The notes: generated from the sequence alone by a model not told the origin. 64,000 nt of DNA from Empedobacter stercoris (GCF_965137335.1 NZ_CBCRZD010000006.1); one strand, 5' to 3'; positions 33,460 through 43,867 are shown, counted from the first letter of the stretch. Numbers and translations are program-made.

Positions 33460-36400
33460 TTGGAACAGAAAACTATTCACAACGTTTTTAGCTTATACGA
33501 TTCTTCAGATTTCGTACAGAAGCTTATTGTCAATTTTAAAAATAATCCACATCATAAAGTTAACATCAAAGGATTCTTAGGTTCTGGATTAAGCATCCTA
33601 ACGGGGCATTTATATGATCGTGTTGCTCGTCCAACCATTCTAATTTTTGATGACAAAGAAGAAGCAGCTTATGTGTTGAATGATTTAGAAACTTTGTTTG
33701 ATAAAGAACAAATTCTATTTTTTCCTTCTTCTTATAAACGTCCTTACGAGGTAGAGGAAGTGAACAACGCGAATGTGGTCATACGCACAGAAGTATTAAA
33801 TGTGCTTTCGCATTCAAAGCGACCAAAAATTATTGTGACCTACGCAGAAGCCTTGTCCGAAAAAGTGGTGACGAAAAAAGCATTGACAACAAATACCTTA
33901 AAAGTAAAAGTTGGAAATGATTTAGGGATTGATTTTTTGACAGAAATATTAGCGTCTTATAATTTTCACCGAGTAGATTTTGTCTCCGAACCAGGTGAAT
34001 TTTCGATTCGTGGAGGGATTATAGATGTTTTTTCGTTTTCCAACGAACATCCATATCGTATTTCGTTGTTTGGAGATGAAGTTGAAACAATCAGAACATT
34101 TGATATTGAAAATCAATTGTCAATTGCGACAACAAAAGAAATTACGATTATTCCGAATCTTGAAAGTAAATCAATCAATGAAAAACGCGAAAGTTTTTTA
34201 GAATATATACCAAAAGATAGTTTGATTATCGCTAAAAACATTTCAGTTTTAGCAAAACAAATCAATCGGAATTTTGAACAAGCCGAAGCTGCTTTCTCAG
34301 AACTGAAAGGTGAGATTAAACAAGCTGAACCGAATCAATTATTTTTGAATGAAAATGGTTTTCTTCAACAAATTTCAATATTTGGAGTGATCGAATGTTC
34401 GATGAAATCATATTTCGAAACAATTGAAGAAATTGAATCACCTTTTAAGCCACAACCAAGTTTTAATAAACAATTCGAATTATTGATAGATGATTTGAAT
34501 GAACATAAAGCGGAAGGTTTTAAAAATGCACTGATTTGTTCGAACGAGAATCAAATCAAACGTTTCGAAGAAATTTTTGATGATATCGGAAAAGAAGTGT
34601 CGTATATTCCAGTTTTAGGATCTATTTATCAAGGTTTCATCGATGAAGAAATCAAATTAACGTGTTATACGGATCACCAAATTTTTGGACGTTATCATAA
34701 ATTCAATCTTCGTAATTCATTTTCGAAAAAAGAAGCCATCACGCTTAAAGAAATTAATTCGTTGCAAGTGGGTGATTTCGTGACGCATATCGATTATGGA
34801 ATTGGAAAATTTGCGGGATTAGTACGTTTAAATAACAATGGTGTTATGCAAGAATCGATCAAATTGATCTATCAAAACAATGATATTTTGTATGTCAACA
34901 TTCATTCGTTGCATAAAATTGCCAAGTTTCGAGGGAAAGATGGACAAGAACCAAAAATCTCAAAATTAGGTTCGCCTGCTTGGAAAAATTTGAAGAATAA
35001 AACAAAAGCAAAGGTCAAAGAAATTGCTTTTGATTTAATCAAATTATACGCTAAACGGCGTGCAAGAAAAGGATTTTCGTATTCACCCGACACGTATTTG
35101 CAAAATGAATTGGAAGCTTCTTTTATTTATGAAGATACACCCGATCAATATAAAGCAACGCAAGATGTAAAAGCTGATATGGAATCGGAGCGTCCGATGG
35201 ATCGTTTGGTTTGTGGTGATGTTGGTTTCGGGAAAACGGAAGTAGCGATTCGAGCAGCAATGAAAGCTGCTGTAGATGGAAAGCAAGTTGCAGTTTTAGT
35301 ACCAACAACAATTTTAGCTTTTCAGCATTTTAAGACGTTTTCAGAACGTTTGAGAGATTTACCTGTTAAGGTCGCTTATCTTAATCGATTTGTTACAGGA
35401 GCGAAGAAAAAGACCGTTTTAGATGGCTTAAAGTCTGGTCAAGTGGATATTGTGATTGGTACGCATCAATTGGTTAATCCAAAAATCGAATACAAAGATT
35501 TAGGTTTATTGGTTGTTGATGAAGAACATAAATTTGGTGTTGGAGTAAAAGATAAATTAAAAACACTTCGCGAAAATATTGATACATTGACGTTAACGGC
35601 TACACCAATCCCTCGTACGCTTCAGTTTTCGTTGATGGCTGCGCGTGATTTATCAGTGATTAAAACGCCACCACCAAACCGTCAACCAGTCGATACGCAA
35701 TTGGCAGGATTTAACGAAGAGGTTTTTCGTGATGCAATTATGTACGAAATGCAACGAGGTGGACAGGTTTATATCATTCACAATCGTGTGCAATCGTTAA
35801 AAGATATTGCTGGAATGGTACAACGGTTAGTTCCTGATGCGCGTGTTGCTACTGGACATGGGCAAATGGAAGGGAAAGAATTAGAAGCTGTTTTACTCGA
35901 TTTTATTGATGGACGTTACGATGTTTTTGTTTCCACAACGATTATCGAATCGGGATTGGATGTTCCGAATGCCAATACAATTTTAATCAATGATGCGCAA
36001 AACTTCGGTTTAGCCGATTTGCATCAAATGCGTGGTCGTGTAGGGCGTAGTAACCGCAAAGCATTTTGCTATTTGGTTGCACCTCCGTTGTCTGTTTTAA
36101 CCGATGAGGCTCGTAAACGTTTGCAAGCAATTGAACAGTTTTCAGATTTAGGTTCTGGATTTAATATCGCGATGAAAGATTTAGAGATACGTGGTGCAGG
36201 AAATCTATTAGGTGCAGAACAAACTGGATTTATGATGGATATTGGTTTCGAAACGTATCAAAAAATCTTAAATGAAGCCATTGAAGAATTAAAAGAAACG
36301 GATTTCAAAGATTTGTTCGAAGATCAAAAAACGGGAGAAGTAAAATCCTATGTTTCGGATGTGCAGATTGATTCGGATTTGCAAATTATGTTCCCAGATG

Positions 36401-36828
36401 AATATATAGAAAGTTCTGAAGAACGTTTGTTGTTGTACAAGGAATTAGCTGATATTGAGACTGAAAATGAGTTAGAAACGTTTAAAAACAATTTGATTGA
36501 TCGCTTTGGTCAATTACCTGTTGAAGCTGAAAATTTATTAGAATCTATTCAATTGAAATGGATTAGTAAAAAATTAGGTTTCGAACGATTGGTCATGAAA
36601 AAAGGCGTGCTTTTGGCTTATTTTATTAATAAACCACAAAGCGAGTTTTATCAATCAGATGAATTTAGAATAATTTTAAATAACGTTCAAAATAACCCTA
36701 AAAATATCAGTTTTAAGGAAAAATCACCTAAAAAAGGAGAAGAATATCCAACATTATTACTGCGATTTGAACACATACAAAACGTGCATGAAGCCTTACA
36801 AAGTCTACAAAATTTATTAATTCATTAA
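33460..36828 (+). CDS. mfd: Transcription-repair coupling factor
   Basis: Removes stalled RNA polymerase at DNA lesions and recruits UvrA. 1122 residues. UvrB-like N-terminal domains, a CarD/RID polymerase-interaction domain (VGDFVTHIDYGIGKFAGL), then a RecG-like translocase with Walker A GDVGFGKT (586-593), DEEH box (687-690), TATPIPRTL and the QMRGRVGRSNRKAFCYL motif VI, ending in a TRCF domain. The start is a TTG at 33460; no ATG is available nearby. TATATTTA at 33445-33452 is a near-match to the -7 box, which would give a leaderless or very short leader. Divergent from the ilv promoter. Confidence 0.95.
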   Translation: MEQKTIHNVFSLYDSSDFVQKLIVNFKNNPHHKVNIKGFLGSGLSILTGHLYDRVARPTILIFDDKEEAAYVLNDLETLFDKEQILFFPSSYKRPYEVEEVNNANVVIRTEVLNVLSHSKRPKIIVTYAEALSEKVVTKKALTTNTLKVKVGNDLGIDFLTEILASYNFHRVDFVSEPGEFSIRGGIIDVFSFSNEHPYRISLFGDEVETIRTFDIENQLSIATTKEITIIPNLESKSINEKRESFLEYIPKDSLIIAKNISVLAKQINRNFEQAEAAFSELKGEIKQAEPNQLFLNENGFLQQISIFGVIECSMKSYFETIEEIESPFKPQPSFNKQFELLIDDLNEHKAEGFKNALICSNENQIKRFEEIFDDIGKEVSYIPVLGSIYQGFIDEEIKLTCYTDHQIFGRYHKFNLRNSFSKKEAITLKEINSLQVGDFVTHIDYGIGKFAGLVRLNNNGVMQESIKLIYQNNDILYVNIHSLHKIAKFRGKDGQEPKISKLGSPAWKNLKNKTKAKVKEIAFDLIKLYAKRRARKGFSYSPDTYLQNELEASFIYEDTPDQYKATQDVKADMESERPMDRLVCGDVGFGKTEVAIRAAMKAAVDGKQVAVLVPTTILAFQHFKTFSERLRDLPVKVAYLNRFVTGAKKKTVLDGLKSGQVDIVIGTHQLVNPKIEYKDLGLLVVDEEHKFGVGVKDKLKTLRENIDTLTLTATPIPRTLQFSLMAARDLSVIKTPPPNRQPVDTQLAGFNEEVFRDAIMYEMQRGGQVYIIHNRVQSLKDIAGMVQRLVPDARVATGHGQMEGKELEAVLLDFIDGRYDVFVSTTIIESGLDVPNANTILINDAQNFGLADLHQMRGRVGRSNRKAFCYLVAPPLSVLTDEARKRLQAIEQFSDLGSGFNIAMKDLEIRGAGNLLGAEQTGFMMDIGFETYQKILNEAIEELKETDFKDLFEDQKTGEVKSYVSDVQIDSDLQIMFPDEYIESSEERLLLYKELADIETENELETFKNNLIDRFGQLPVEAENLLESIQLKWISKKLGFERLVMKKGVLLAYFINKPQSEFYQSDEFRIILNNVQNNPKNISFKEKSPKKGEEYPTLLLRFEHIQNVHEALQSLQNLLIH

Positions 36829-36866
36829 CATTTTTTAGTTTTAATTAGTAATCTAGTAAAATATGC

Positions 36867-36902
36867 AAGGAGAATTAACCAAGTTGTTAGTTCTCCTTTT
36901 TT
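36867..36902 (+). terminator. Intrinsic terminator after mfd
   Basis: 13-bp stem with one wobble (36867-36879 and 36886-36898), 6-base loop, T run. The remaining 36903-37056 is AT-rich, holding the presumed nuo promoter; several TATTTTTA-like boxes are present and none stands out. Confidence 0.85.
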
Positions 36903-37056
36903 AGTGGAATAAACTTAAGTACCGATATAGATAAATTGTATTATATTTATCATATTAAGAACCGTAACTTGTTGTAAACGAATAATCATAAATAATATGG
37001 TAATTTATTATTATTTTTATCGATAAAATATTAGTTGGAAAAATAGTAAAGTAGTT

Positions 37057-37422
37057 ATGGACACAGCATCAAGTTATATTCCTATCCTCATTCTTTTTGT
37101 CGTTGCTTTTGCATTCGTAGCAGGAACTATCGTTGCGACACATTTGCTTGGACCTTCGAGAAAGACAGATGAAAAGTTAGAGAATTTCGAGTCAGGAATA
37201 GAAAAAGTAGGAAATGCAAGACAGCCATTTGCCATTAAGTATTTCTTAGTTGCGATTTTATTCGTGTTGTTCGATGTAGAGGTAATTTTCTTTTACCCTT
37301 ATGCAGCGAATTTTAAAGAATTAGGTTGGGAAGGATTTGCAGCAGTTGCAACATTCGTTGGATTATTCTTCGTGATGTACTTATATGTACGCAAAAAAGG
37401 AGCTCTAAACTGGGAAAAATAG
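37057..37422 (+). CDS. nuoA: NADH-quinone oxidoreductase subunit A
   Basis: Membrane subunit of respiratory complex I. 121 residues with three membrane segments (about 7-28, 66-88, 95-115), the conserved loop FESGIEKVGNARQPFAIKYFL and acidic residues FDVEVIFFYPYA. First gene of the complete nuoA-N operon, all on the plus strand with gaps of 30 bases or less. 29 bases to nuoB. Confidence 0.95.
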   Translation: MDTASSYIPILILFVVAFAFVAGTIVATHLLGPSRKTDEKLENFESGIEKVGNARQPFAIKYFLVAILFVLFDVEVIFFYPYAANFKELGWEGFAAVATFVGLFFVMYLYVRKKGALNWEK

Positions 37423-37451
37423 AGCATTTTAAAATCTAAAATAATAGTATA

Positions 37452-38024
37452 ATGATTCATAATAAAAGACCAGTAACACACAATACCAACGTGAAGATCG
37501 TTGAGTCTCCAGGTGGTTTTGAAGGTGAGGGTTTTATGGCGATGCAATTATCAAAAGTAGTTGGATTAGCCCGTAAAAACTCAATTTGGCCTTTACCATT
37601 TGCGACAAGTTGTTGCGGAATCGAGTTTATGGCGACAATGGGTTCGACATACGATTTGGCACGTTTTGGATCTGAACGTTTGGCTTTTACGCCACGTCAG
37701 TGCGATTTGTTGATGGTAATGGGTACAATTTCTAAGAAAATGGCTCCAGTTCTGAAGCAAGTTTACATTCAAATGGCAGAACCTCGTTGGGTTATTGCAG
37801 TTGGAGCTTGTGCAAGCTCAGGTGGTATTTTCGATACATATTCGGTTTTACAAGGGATTGATGAAGTAATTCCTGTAGATGTTTATGTGCCGGGTTGCCC
37901 TCCTCGTCCAGAAGCAATTATTGATGGCGTAATGCGTATTCAAGAATTGGTAGAGTCAGAAAGCGTTCGTCGTAGAAGTAGCGATGAATATCAGCAACTT
38001 TTAACAAGTTATGGAATTAAATAA
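37452..38024 (+). CDS. nuoB: NADH-quinone oxidoreductase subunit B
   Basis: Carries the terminal cluster N2, which passes electrons to quinone. 190 residues. Cluster Cys residues: the CC pair in FATSCCGIEFM, Cys in AVGACASSGGIF and VPGCPPRPE, all intact. The TYDLARFGSERL and TISKKMAPVLKQVYIQM segments are family hallmarks. 29 bases after nuoA and 9 before nuoC. Confidence 0.96.
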   Translation: MIHNKRPVTHNTNVKIVESPGGFEGEGFMAMQLSKVVGLARKNSIWPLPFATSCCGIEFMATMGSTYDLARFGSERLAFTPRQCDLLMVMGTISKKMAPVLKQVYIQMAEPRWVIAVGACASSGGIFDTYSVLQGIDEVIPVDVYVPGCPPRPEAIIDGVMRIQELVESESVRRRSSDEYQQLLTSYGIK

Positions 38025-38033
38025 GTCGAAATA

Positions 38034-38573
38034 ATGGATAATTCATTTATAAAAGACCGTTTGGTTCAAAAGTTTCAAGAAAACATCGTTGGATACGAAG
38101 AACACTTTGGTGTTTTGACAATTCATGCAAACAAAGATTTCAATCTGAAAATTCTTCAATATTTATACGACGAAGAGCAATTAGCATTTAAATTCTTGAA
38201 AGATTTAACGGCGATTCATTACCCAAATAATGTTGGAGAGGAATTAGTTGTAACTTATTTAGTCTATAATATGTACGAGAATGTTGAGGTTCGTTTAAAA
38301 TTTGCTTTACCAATCGAAAAACCTTCGATTTTTACAGCAACTAAATTATTCGAAACAGCAAACTGGTTAGAACGTGAAGCGTATGACTTTTTCGGAATTG
38401 ATTTCGTTGGGCATCCAAATTTAATTCGTGTAATGAACGTTCCAGAAATGGATTATTTCCCTTTACGCAAAGAATTCCCATTAGAGGATCAGACGCGTAA
38501 AGATAAAGACGATGAGATGTTTGGTCGTGGAGGAGATTTCAATTATGGAGGTTTTAATGTAAAAGCAAATTAA
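38034..38573 (+). CDS. nuoC: NADH-quinone oxidoreductase subunit C
   Basis: 30-kDa peripheral arm subunit. 179 residues with the signature WLEREAYDFFGIDFVGHPNLIRVM and the following YFPLRKEFPLED. NuoC and NuoD are separate here, unlike the fused NuoCD of E. coli. 2 bases separate it from nuoD. Confidence 0.95.
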   Translation: MDNSFIKDRLVQKFQENIVGYEEHFGVLTIHANKDFNLKILQYLYDEEQLAFKFLKDLTAIHYPNNVGEELVVTYLVYNMYENVEVRLKFALPIEKPSIFTATKLFETANWLEREAYDFFGIDFVGHPNLIRVMNVPEMDYFPLRKEFPLEDQTRKDKDDEMFGRGGDFNYGGFNVKAN

Positions 38574-38575
38574 CC

Positions 38576-39817
38576 ATGGGAAAAGAGAAAACTAAAACAA
38601 ATAAACATCTTGATCTTCCAGACGGTTCTTTAGAAAAAAGCACAATAACCTTAAACTTAGGACCTACGCATCCTGCAACACATGGGGTATTTCAAAATAT
38701 TTTAGAGATTGATGGTGAAATCATCAAATCGGCGGTTTCTACAGTTGGGTATATTCACCGTGCTTTTGAGAAGATTGCTGAACGTAGACCATTGTACCAA
38801 ATTACACCTTTAACAGACCGTTTGAACTATTGTTCGGCACCGTTGAATAACTTGGGTTGGCACATGACAGTTGAGAAATTTGTTGGAATTGAAGTTCCAA
38901 AACGCGTTTCTTATTTACGTGTCATCATCATGGAATTGGCTCGTATTGCAGATCATATCGTATGTAATTCGATTATGGGAGTTGATACAGGAGCATTTAC
39001 AGGATTCCTTTATATGATGAAATACCGTGAGTTAATTTATGAGATTTACGAAGAAATTTGTGGTTCTCGTTTAACAACAAATATTGGTCGTATTGGAGGT
39101 TTTGAACGTGATTTTTCTGAAACTGCTTGGGAAAAAATCCATCGTTTCGTAAAAGAATTTCCAGATGTCTTAACAGAATTTGAGAACCTATTCGTACGTA
39201 ACCGCATTTTTATGGATCGTACACAAGGAGTTGGAGGAATTTCTGCTGAGCGTGCATTAAATTATGGTTTCACAGGACCAAACTTACGTGCGGCAGGTGT
39301 AGACTATGATCTTCGTGTTGCCAAACCATATTCTCGTTACGAAGAATTCGAATTCGATATTCCAGTTGGTACAACAGGAGATTGTTACGATAGATTCTTA
39401 GTGCGTGGTCAAGAAATGTGGCAAAGTTTAAGCATTATCAAGCAAGCAATTGCAAAAATTGATGCGTTAGAAGGAGAAGAAGCAACACAGTATCATGCAG
39501 ATGCTCCAGACTTCTATTTACCACTTAAGAAGGATGTGTACACAAAAATGGAAGCGTTGATCTATCATTTCAAAATTATTATGGGAGAGGTAGATATGCC
39601 AAAAGGAGAAATTTATAATTCTATAGAAGCCGCAAATGGTGAGTTAGGATATTATTTTATCTCTGATGGTGGACGTTCGCCATACCGTTTACATTTCCGT
39701 AGACCTTGTTTCATTTATTATCAAGCTTATCCAGAATTGATCCAAGGATCAATGATTTCAGATGCCATTGTTACAATGAGTAGTCTGAATTTGATTGCTG
39801 GAGAATTAGATGCTTAA
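38576..39817 (+). CDS. nuoD: NADH-quinone oxidoreductase subunit D
   Basis: 49-kDa subunit lining the quinone pocket. 413 residues. Contains LGPTHPATHGVFQNIL (about 27-42), GYIHRAFEKIAE, LTDRLNYCSAP, and RTQGVGGISAERALNYGFTGPNLRAAGVDYDLR. The conserved His and Tyr of the quinone site (HPATHG; near Tyr in DRLNYC) are present. It belongs between nuoC and nuoE in the usual order. Confidence 0.96.
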   Translation: MGKEKTKTNKHLDLPDGSLEKSTITLNLGPTHPATHGVFQNILEIDGEIIKSAVSTVGYIHRAFEKIAERRPLYQITPLTDRLNYCSAPLNNLGWHMTVEKFVGIEVPKRVSYLRVIIMELARIADHIVCNSIMGVDTGAFTGFLYMMKYRELIYEIYEEICGSRLTTNIGRIGGFERDFSETAWEKIHRFVKEFPDVLTEFENLFVRNRIFMDRTQGVGGISAERALNYGFTGPNLRAAGVDYDLRVAKPYSRYEEFEFDIPVGTTGDCYDRFLVRGQEMWQSLSIIKQAIAKIDALEGEEATQYHADAPDFYLPLKKDVYTKMEALIYHFKIIMGEVDMPKGEIYNSIEAANGELGYYFISDGGRSPYRLHFRRPCFIYYQAYPELIQGSMISDAIVTMSSLNLIAGELDA

Positions 39818-39831
39818 TAAAAATTATTAAA

Positions 39832-40323
39832 ATGGCAATTCAATTTTCAGAAGAGACACAACAAAAAGTAGATAAAATCATCGCACGTTATCCAGCGGAT
39901 AAAAAACAAAGTGCTTTGATCCCTTTACTTCATGTAGCACAAGCTGAGTTTGGTGGTTGGTTAGACACACCTCATTTAGATTATGTGGCAGAAGTATTAG
40001 AAATTTTACCAGTAGAAGTTTACGAAGTAGCTTCTTTTTATTCGATGTTCAACCTAAATCCTGTTGGGAAATATGTGTTAGAAGTTTGTCAAACAGGACC
40101 TTGTATGTTAAATGGTTCAGACAAAATTATCGAGCACATCAAATCAAAGTTAAATATTGAAGCTGGAGGAACTTCGACTGATGGTTTATTTACCTTAAAA
40201 CCAGTCGAATGTTTAGGAGCGTGTGGTTATGCACCAATGATGCAGTTAGGAAAAACTTATCGTGAGCATTTGACGATCGAGAAAGTGGACGAATTATTAG
40301 AGGAATTGAAAAAATTAGCATAA
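39832..40323 (+). CDS. nuoE: NADH-quinone oxidoreductase subunit E
   Basis: 24-kDa subunit with the N1a [2Fe-2S] cluster. 163 residues. Cys residues in VCQTGPCMLNG and ECLGACGYAPM form the thioredoxin-like ferredoxin site. The N-terminal helical part has the usual AIIPLLHVAQAEFGGW-like region (SALIPLLHVAQ). Its stop overlaps the nuoF start by one base (TAATG). Confidence 0.95.
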   Translation: MAIQFSEETQQKVDKIIARYPADKKQSALIPLLHVAQAEFGGWLDTPHLDYVAEVLEILPVEVYEVASFYSMFNLNPVGKYVLEVCQTGPCMLNGSDKIIEHIKSKLNIEAGGTSTDGLFTLKPVECLGACGYAPMMQLGKTYREHLTIEKVDELLEELKKLA

Positions 40324-41681
40324 TGGGACAAAAATTACTGTTAAAAAATATTGATGTTCCAGGAATTCGTCATTACCAAGTTTACCGCGAAAATGGTGGG
40401 TATGCAAATGCTGAAAAAGCATTTAAAATGACAACCGACGAAATCTTAGAAGAAGTAAAAACTTCTGGTTTAAGAGGGCGTGGTGGAGCAGGTTTTCCAA
40501 CTGGAATGAAATGGAGCTTTTTGGCAAAACCAGAAGGTGTTCCAAGACACTTGGTGGTAAATGCAGATGAATCAGAACCAGGAACGTTCAAAGACCGTTT
40601 CTTGATGGAATATATTCCTCATTTGTTAATTGAAGGCGTTTTGATTTCATCATTCTGTTTAGGTTCTAACACTTCATTTATTTATATCCGTGGAGAATAC
40701 GCGTGGGTTGCAGAAATTTTAGAAGAAGCAATCGACGAAGCAAAAGCTGCAGGTTGGTTAGGTAAAAACATCCAAGGAACTGGTTTCGATTTAGAAATTT
40801 ATGTTCAGCGTGGTGGTGGAGCTTACATCTGTGGTGAGGAAACGGCATTATTAGAATCGTTAGAAGGTAAACGTGGAAATCCACGTCTTAAACCACCTTT
40901 CCCAGCTGTAAAAGGATTATGGGGAAGACCAACGGTTGTAAACAATGTAGAAACAATTGCTGCTGTAGTTCCAATTATTGAAATTGGAGGAGAAGCCTAT
41001 TCTAAAATTGGAGTTGGTCGTTCTACCGGGACAAAATTAATTTCAGCTTGTGGTAACATTAATAAACCTGGCGTTTATGAAATTGATATGACGATTACGG
41101 TTGAAGAATTTATCTATTCAGACGAATATTGTGGCGGAATTCCAAACGGAAAACGCCTTAAAGCATGTATTCCTGGAGGAAGTTCTGTGCCAATTGTTCC
41201 TGCAAACTTATTGTTAAGAACTGCCGAAGGTAAACCTCGTTATATGAATTACGAAAGTTTAGCAGAAGGAGGTTTCCAAACAGGAACAATGATGGGATCT
41301 GGAGGATTTATCGTGTTAGACGAAGATCAAGACGTGGTGTATCATACATATACATTAGCTCGTTTCTATCGCCACGAATCATGTGGACAATGTTCGCCTT
41401 GTCGTGAAGGAACAGGTTGGATGGAAAAAATCTTGAAACGAATCGATGAAGGAAAAGGTAAAATGTCTGACATCGAATTGTTATGGGATGTGCAACGTAA
41501 AATCGAAGGAAATACAATTTGTCCATTAGGAGATGCAGCGGCTTGGCCTGTTGCAGCGGCAATTCGTCACTTCCGTGATGAATTCGAGTGGCATATTAAC
41601 AATCCAGAAGAATGTTTGACGCGTAATTTTGGTTTAGCACATTATGCTGATCCAATCGAAATAAAAGAAACCGCAAATTAA
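40323..41681 (+). CDS. nuoF: NADH-quinone oxidoreductase subunit F
   Basis: 51-kDa subunit binding NADH, FMN and cluster N3. 452 residues. GLRGRGGAGFPTGMKW (NADH/FMN loop), the ESEPGTFKDR segment, GAGAYICGEETALLESLEG-type FMN site (here GGGAYICGEETALLESLEG) and the C-terminal N3 motif ESCGQCSPCREGTGW with the later Cys in NTICPLGDAA. Complete. Confidence 0.97.
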   Translation: MGQKLLLKNIDVPGIRHYQVYRENGGYANAEKAFKMTTDEILEEVKTSGLRGRGGAGFPTGMKWSFLAKPEGVPRHLVVNADESEPGTFKDRFLMEYIPHLLIEGVLISSFCLGSNTSFIYIRGEYAWVAEILEEAIDEAKAAGWLGKNIQGTGFDLEIYVQRGGGAYICGEETALLESLEGKRGNPRLKPPFPAVKGLWGRPTVVNNVETIAAVVPIIEIGGEAYSKIGVGRSTGTKLISACGNINKPGVYEIDMTITVEEFIYSDEYCGGIPNGKRLKACIPGGSSVPIVPANLLLRTAEGKPRYMNYESLAEGGFQTGTMMGSGGFIVLDEDQDVVYHTYTLARFYRHESCGQCSPCREGTGWMEKILKRIDEGKGKMSDIELLWDVQRKIEGNTICPLGDAAAWPVAAAIRHFRDEFEWHINNPEECLTRNFGLAHYADPIEIKETAN

Positions 41682-41688
41682 TACGAAG

Positions 41689-42771
41689 ATGGCAGAAGAA
41701 ACACCATTATTTAAAGTTACCATCGATAACGAAACGATTGAAGTACCTGCGGGAACAACGATCCTTCAAGCCGCTCGTATGATAGGTAAAGAAGTAGCAC
41801 CTCCAGCGATGTGTTACTACGGTAAATTAGAAAACACAGGAGGAAACTGTAGAACATGTTTGGTAGAAGTATCAAAAGGGAGTGAAGCAGATCCTCGTCC
41901 AATGCCAAAATTGGTTCCATCTTGTCGTACAACGGTAATGGACGGAATGGTTGTAGGCAATAAAACGTCTGAACGTACTGTTGAGGCACGTAAAGGAATT
42001 GTTGAATTATTATTAATCAATCACCCTTTAGATTGTCCAGTGTGTGATCAGGCAGGAGAATGTAAATTACAAGATTTAAGTTACGAACACGGAGCAGAAG
42101 CTACGCGTTACGAATTTGAACGTCGTACATTCCCAAAAGAAGATTTAGGTCCAAACATTCAGTTGAACATGAACCGATGCATTTTATGTTATCGTTGTGT
42201 AAAAACGGCGGATCAAATCACAGGTTGTCGTGAGCATGGCGTAATGAATCGTGGAGATCACGCTGAAATTTCGACACATATCAACAAAAGTTTAGATAAC
42301 GAATTTATTGGAAATATCATTGATGTTTGTCCAGTTGGCGCATTAACAGATAAAACGTTCCGTTTCAAAAACCGTGTGTGGTTCCTGAATCCAGTTGATG
42401 CACATCGCGATTGTCCTACTTGTTCTGGTAAAGCGCAAGTGTGGTTCCGTGGAAATGAAGTTTTCCGTGTAACAGCTCGTAAAGATGAATTTAACGAAGT
42501 AAAAGATTGGATTTGTAATACGTGTCGTTTTGATAAAAAAGATATCAACGATTGGACGCTTGAAAAACCATCAGAAGTTGCAAAAGATTCTGTTATTCGT
42601 CAAGGTCATTACTTTGAGAATAAAGTAGAGCCAAAAGAGACACTTCCGAAAGTGATCAAACGCGATCCAAAAATTTTATTAGATATTCATACCGTTTCTG
42701 AAGTAAACGAACCAAATCGTGATTTATCTAAAATTGATGGACCAGCAACAAGTAAAGATTTTAAAGATTAA
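41689..42771 (+). CDS. nuoG: NADH-quinone oxidoreductase subunit G, short form
   Basis: Electron-wire subunit. 360 residues, against about 900 in E. coli. Present: N-terminal [2Fe-2S] domain (AMCYYGKLENTGGNCRTCLVEV), the His/Cys [4Fe-4S] motif (HPLDCPVCDQAGECKLQDL), a second [4Fe-4S] region (NRCILCYRCVKTADQITGC, CPVGALTD) and the CPTC-x(n)-CNTCRFD cluster site. The large molybdopterin-like C-terminal part is missing, but the frame ends cleanly and nuoH follows 24 bases later, so this is a real short form, as is common in Bacteroidota, not a broken gene. Confidence 0.93.
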   Translation: MAEETPLFKVTIDNETIEVPAGTTILQAARMIGKEVAPPAMCYYGKLENTGGNCRTCLVEVSKGSEADPRPMPKLVPSCRTTVMDGMVVGNKTSERTVEARKGIVELLLINHPLDCPVCDQAGECKLQDLSYEHGAEATRYEFERRTFPKEDLGPNIQLNMNRCILCYRCVKTADQITGCREHGVMNRGDHAEISTHINKSLDNEFIGNIIDVCPVGALTDKTFRFKNRVWFLNPVDAHRDCPTCSGKAQVWFRGNEVFRVTARKDEFNEVKDWICNTCRFDKKDINDWTLEKPSEVAKDSVIRQGHYFENKVEPKETLPKVIKRDPKILLDIHTVSEVNEPNRDLSKIDGPATSKDFKD

Positions 42772-42795
42772 TCATTCGTAAATAAAATTAACAAA

Positions 42796-43845
42796 ATGAC
42801 AGAAGAATTTATTGCTGATGCATTAGAAAAGTTAGCTTTAGTAGGCGTAATGATTGGTTTTGCATTAGTTGTTGCCATGTATTCTACTTGGGCTGAACGT
42901 AAAGTTGCAGCATTTTTACAAGATCGTATTGGACCAAACCGCGCAGGTATTTTTGGTTTATTACAACCACTTGCCGATGGGTTAAAATTATTCTCGAAAG
43001 AGGAAATCACACCAAAAGATTCGAATAAGTTTTTATTCATCTTAGGTCCGTCTTTGGCAATGATTGTCGCTTGTATGACAGGTGCGGTAATTCCATGGTC
43101 GACACCTTTCGAAATCGGAGATCGTGTGGTTGTTCCGCAAATTGCGAATGTTAACATTGGGTTTTTATACATCTTAGGTGTATTGAGTTTAGGTGTATAC
43201 GGTATTATGATTGGTGCTTGGGCATCGAATAATAAATACTCTTTGATGGGAGGTTTGCGTGCAGCTTCGCAGATTATTTCGTACGAATTACCAATGGGAA
43301 TCGTGTTGATCACAATTTTGATGATGACAGGTTCGTTAAAACTAAGTGATATTGTACTTTATCAACAAGAACATGCGTGGTTTATACTATTGCAACCATT
43401 AGGATTTATCATTTTCTTGGTGTGTTCGTTCGCAGAAACAAATCGTACACCTTTCGATTTACCTGAAGCAGAAAATGAATTAATTGGAGGTTATCACTCA
43501 GAGTATTCGTCGATGAAGATGGGATTCTTCTTATTCGCAGAATATATCAACATGTTTATTAGTGCGGTGGTTATTTCTACCATCTATTTTGGTGGATACG
43601 ATATCCCATTTGTAGACGATGCAACGTTAACAAATGCAATTGGAATGAATGGAACGGCAATTCTTAATTTCCTTTCATTATTCGCAAAATCTTGTTTCTT
43701 CATCTTCTTCTATATGTGGGTACGTTGGACGATTCCTCGTTTCAGATATGACCAATTAATGGATTTAGGGTGGAAAAAATTATTGCCTTTAGCATTAATC
43801 AATATGTTAATTACAGGCTTAGTGATTTTATTATTAAATAATTAG
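42796..43845 (+). CDS. nuoH: NADH-quinone oxidoreductase subunit H
   Basis: Membrane subunit at the quinone entry. 349 residues, about eight membrane segments. ERKVAAFLQDRIGPNRAG (about 36-53), PLADGLKLFSKEEITP, the acidic loop FAETNRTPFDLPEAENELIGGYHSEYSS-type region and the final WVRWTIPRFRYDQLM are all conserved. Confidence 0.96.
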   Translation: MTEEFIADALEKLALVGVMIGFALVVAMYSTWAERKVAAFLQDRIGPNRAGIFGLLQPLADGLKLFSKEEITPKDSNKFLFILGPSLAMIVACMTGAVIPWSTPFEIGDRVVVPQIANVNIGFLYILGVLSLGVYGIMIGAWASNNKYSLMGGLRAASQIISYELPMGIVLITILMMTGSLKLSDIVLYQQEHAWFILLQPLGFIIFLVCSFAETNRTPFDLPEAENELIGGYHSEYSSMKMGFFLFAEYINMFISAVVISTIYFGGYDIPFVDDATLTNAIGMNGTAILNFLSLFAKSCFFIFFYMWVRWTIPRFRYDQLMDLGWKKLLPLALINMLITGLVILLLNN

Positions 43846-43867
43846 AATCATCAAAATCATTAAAAAT

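Noticed and set aside
41689..42771. nuoG as a truncated pseudogene
   Set aside because: All N-terminal cluster motifs are intact, the stop is clean and nuoH follows at once; short NuoG is normal in this phylum.
42768..43313. 181-codon minus-strand ORF
   Set aside because: Antisense shadow of nuoH, which is certain.
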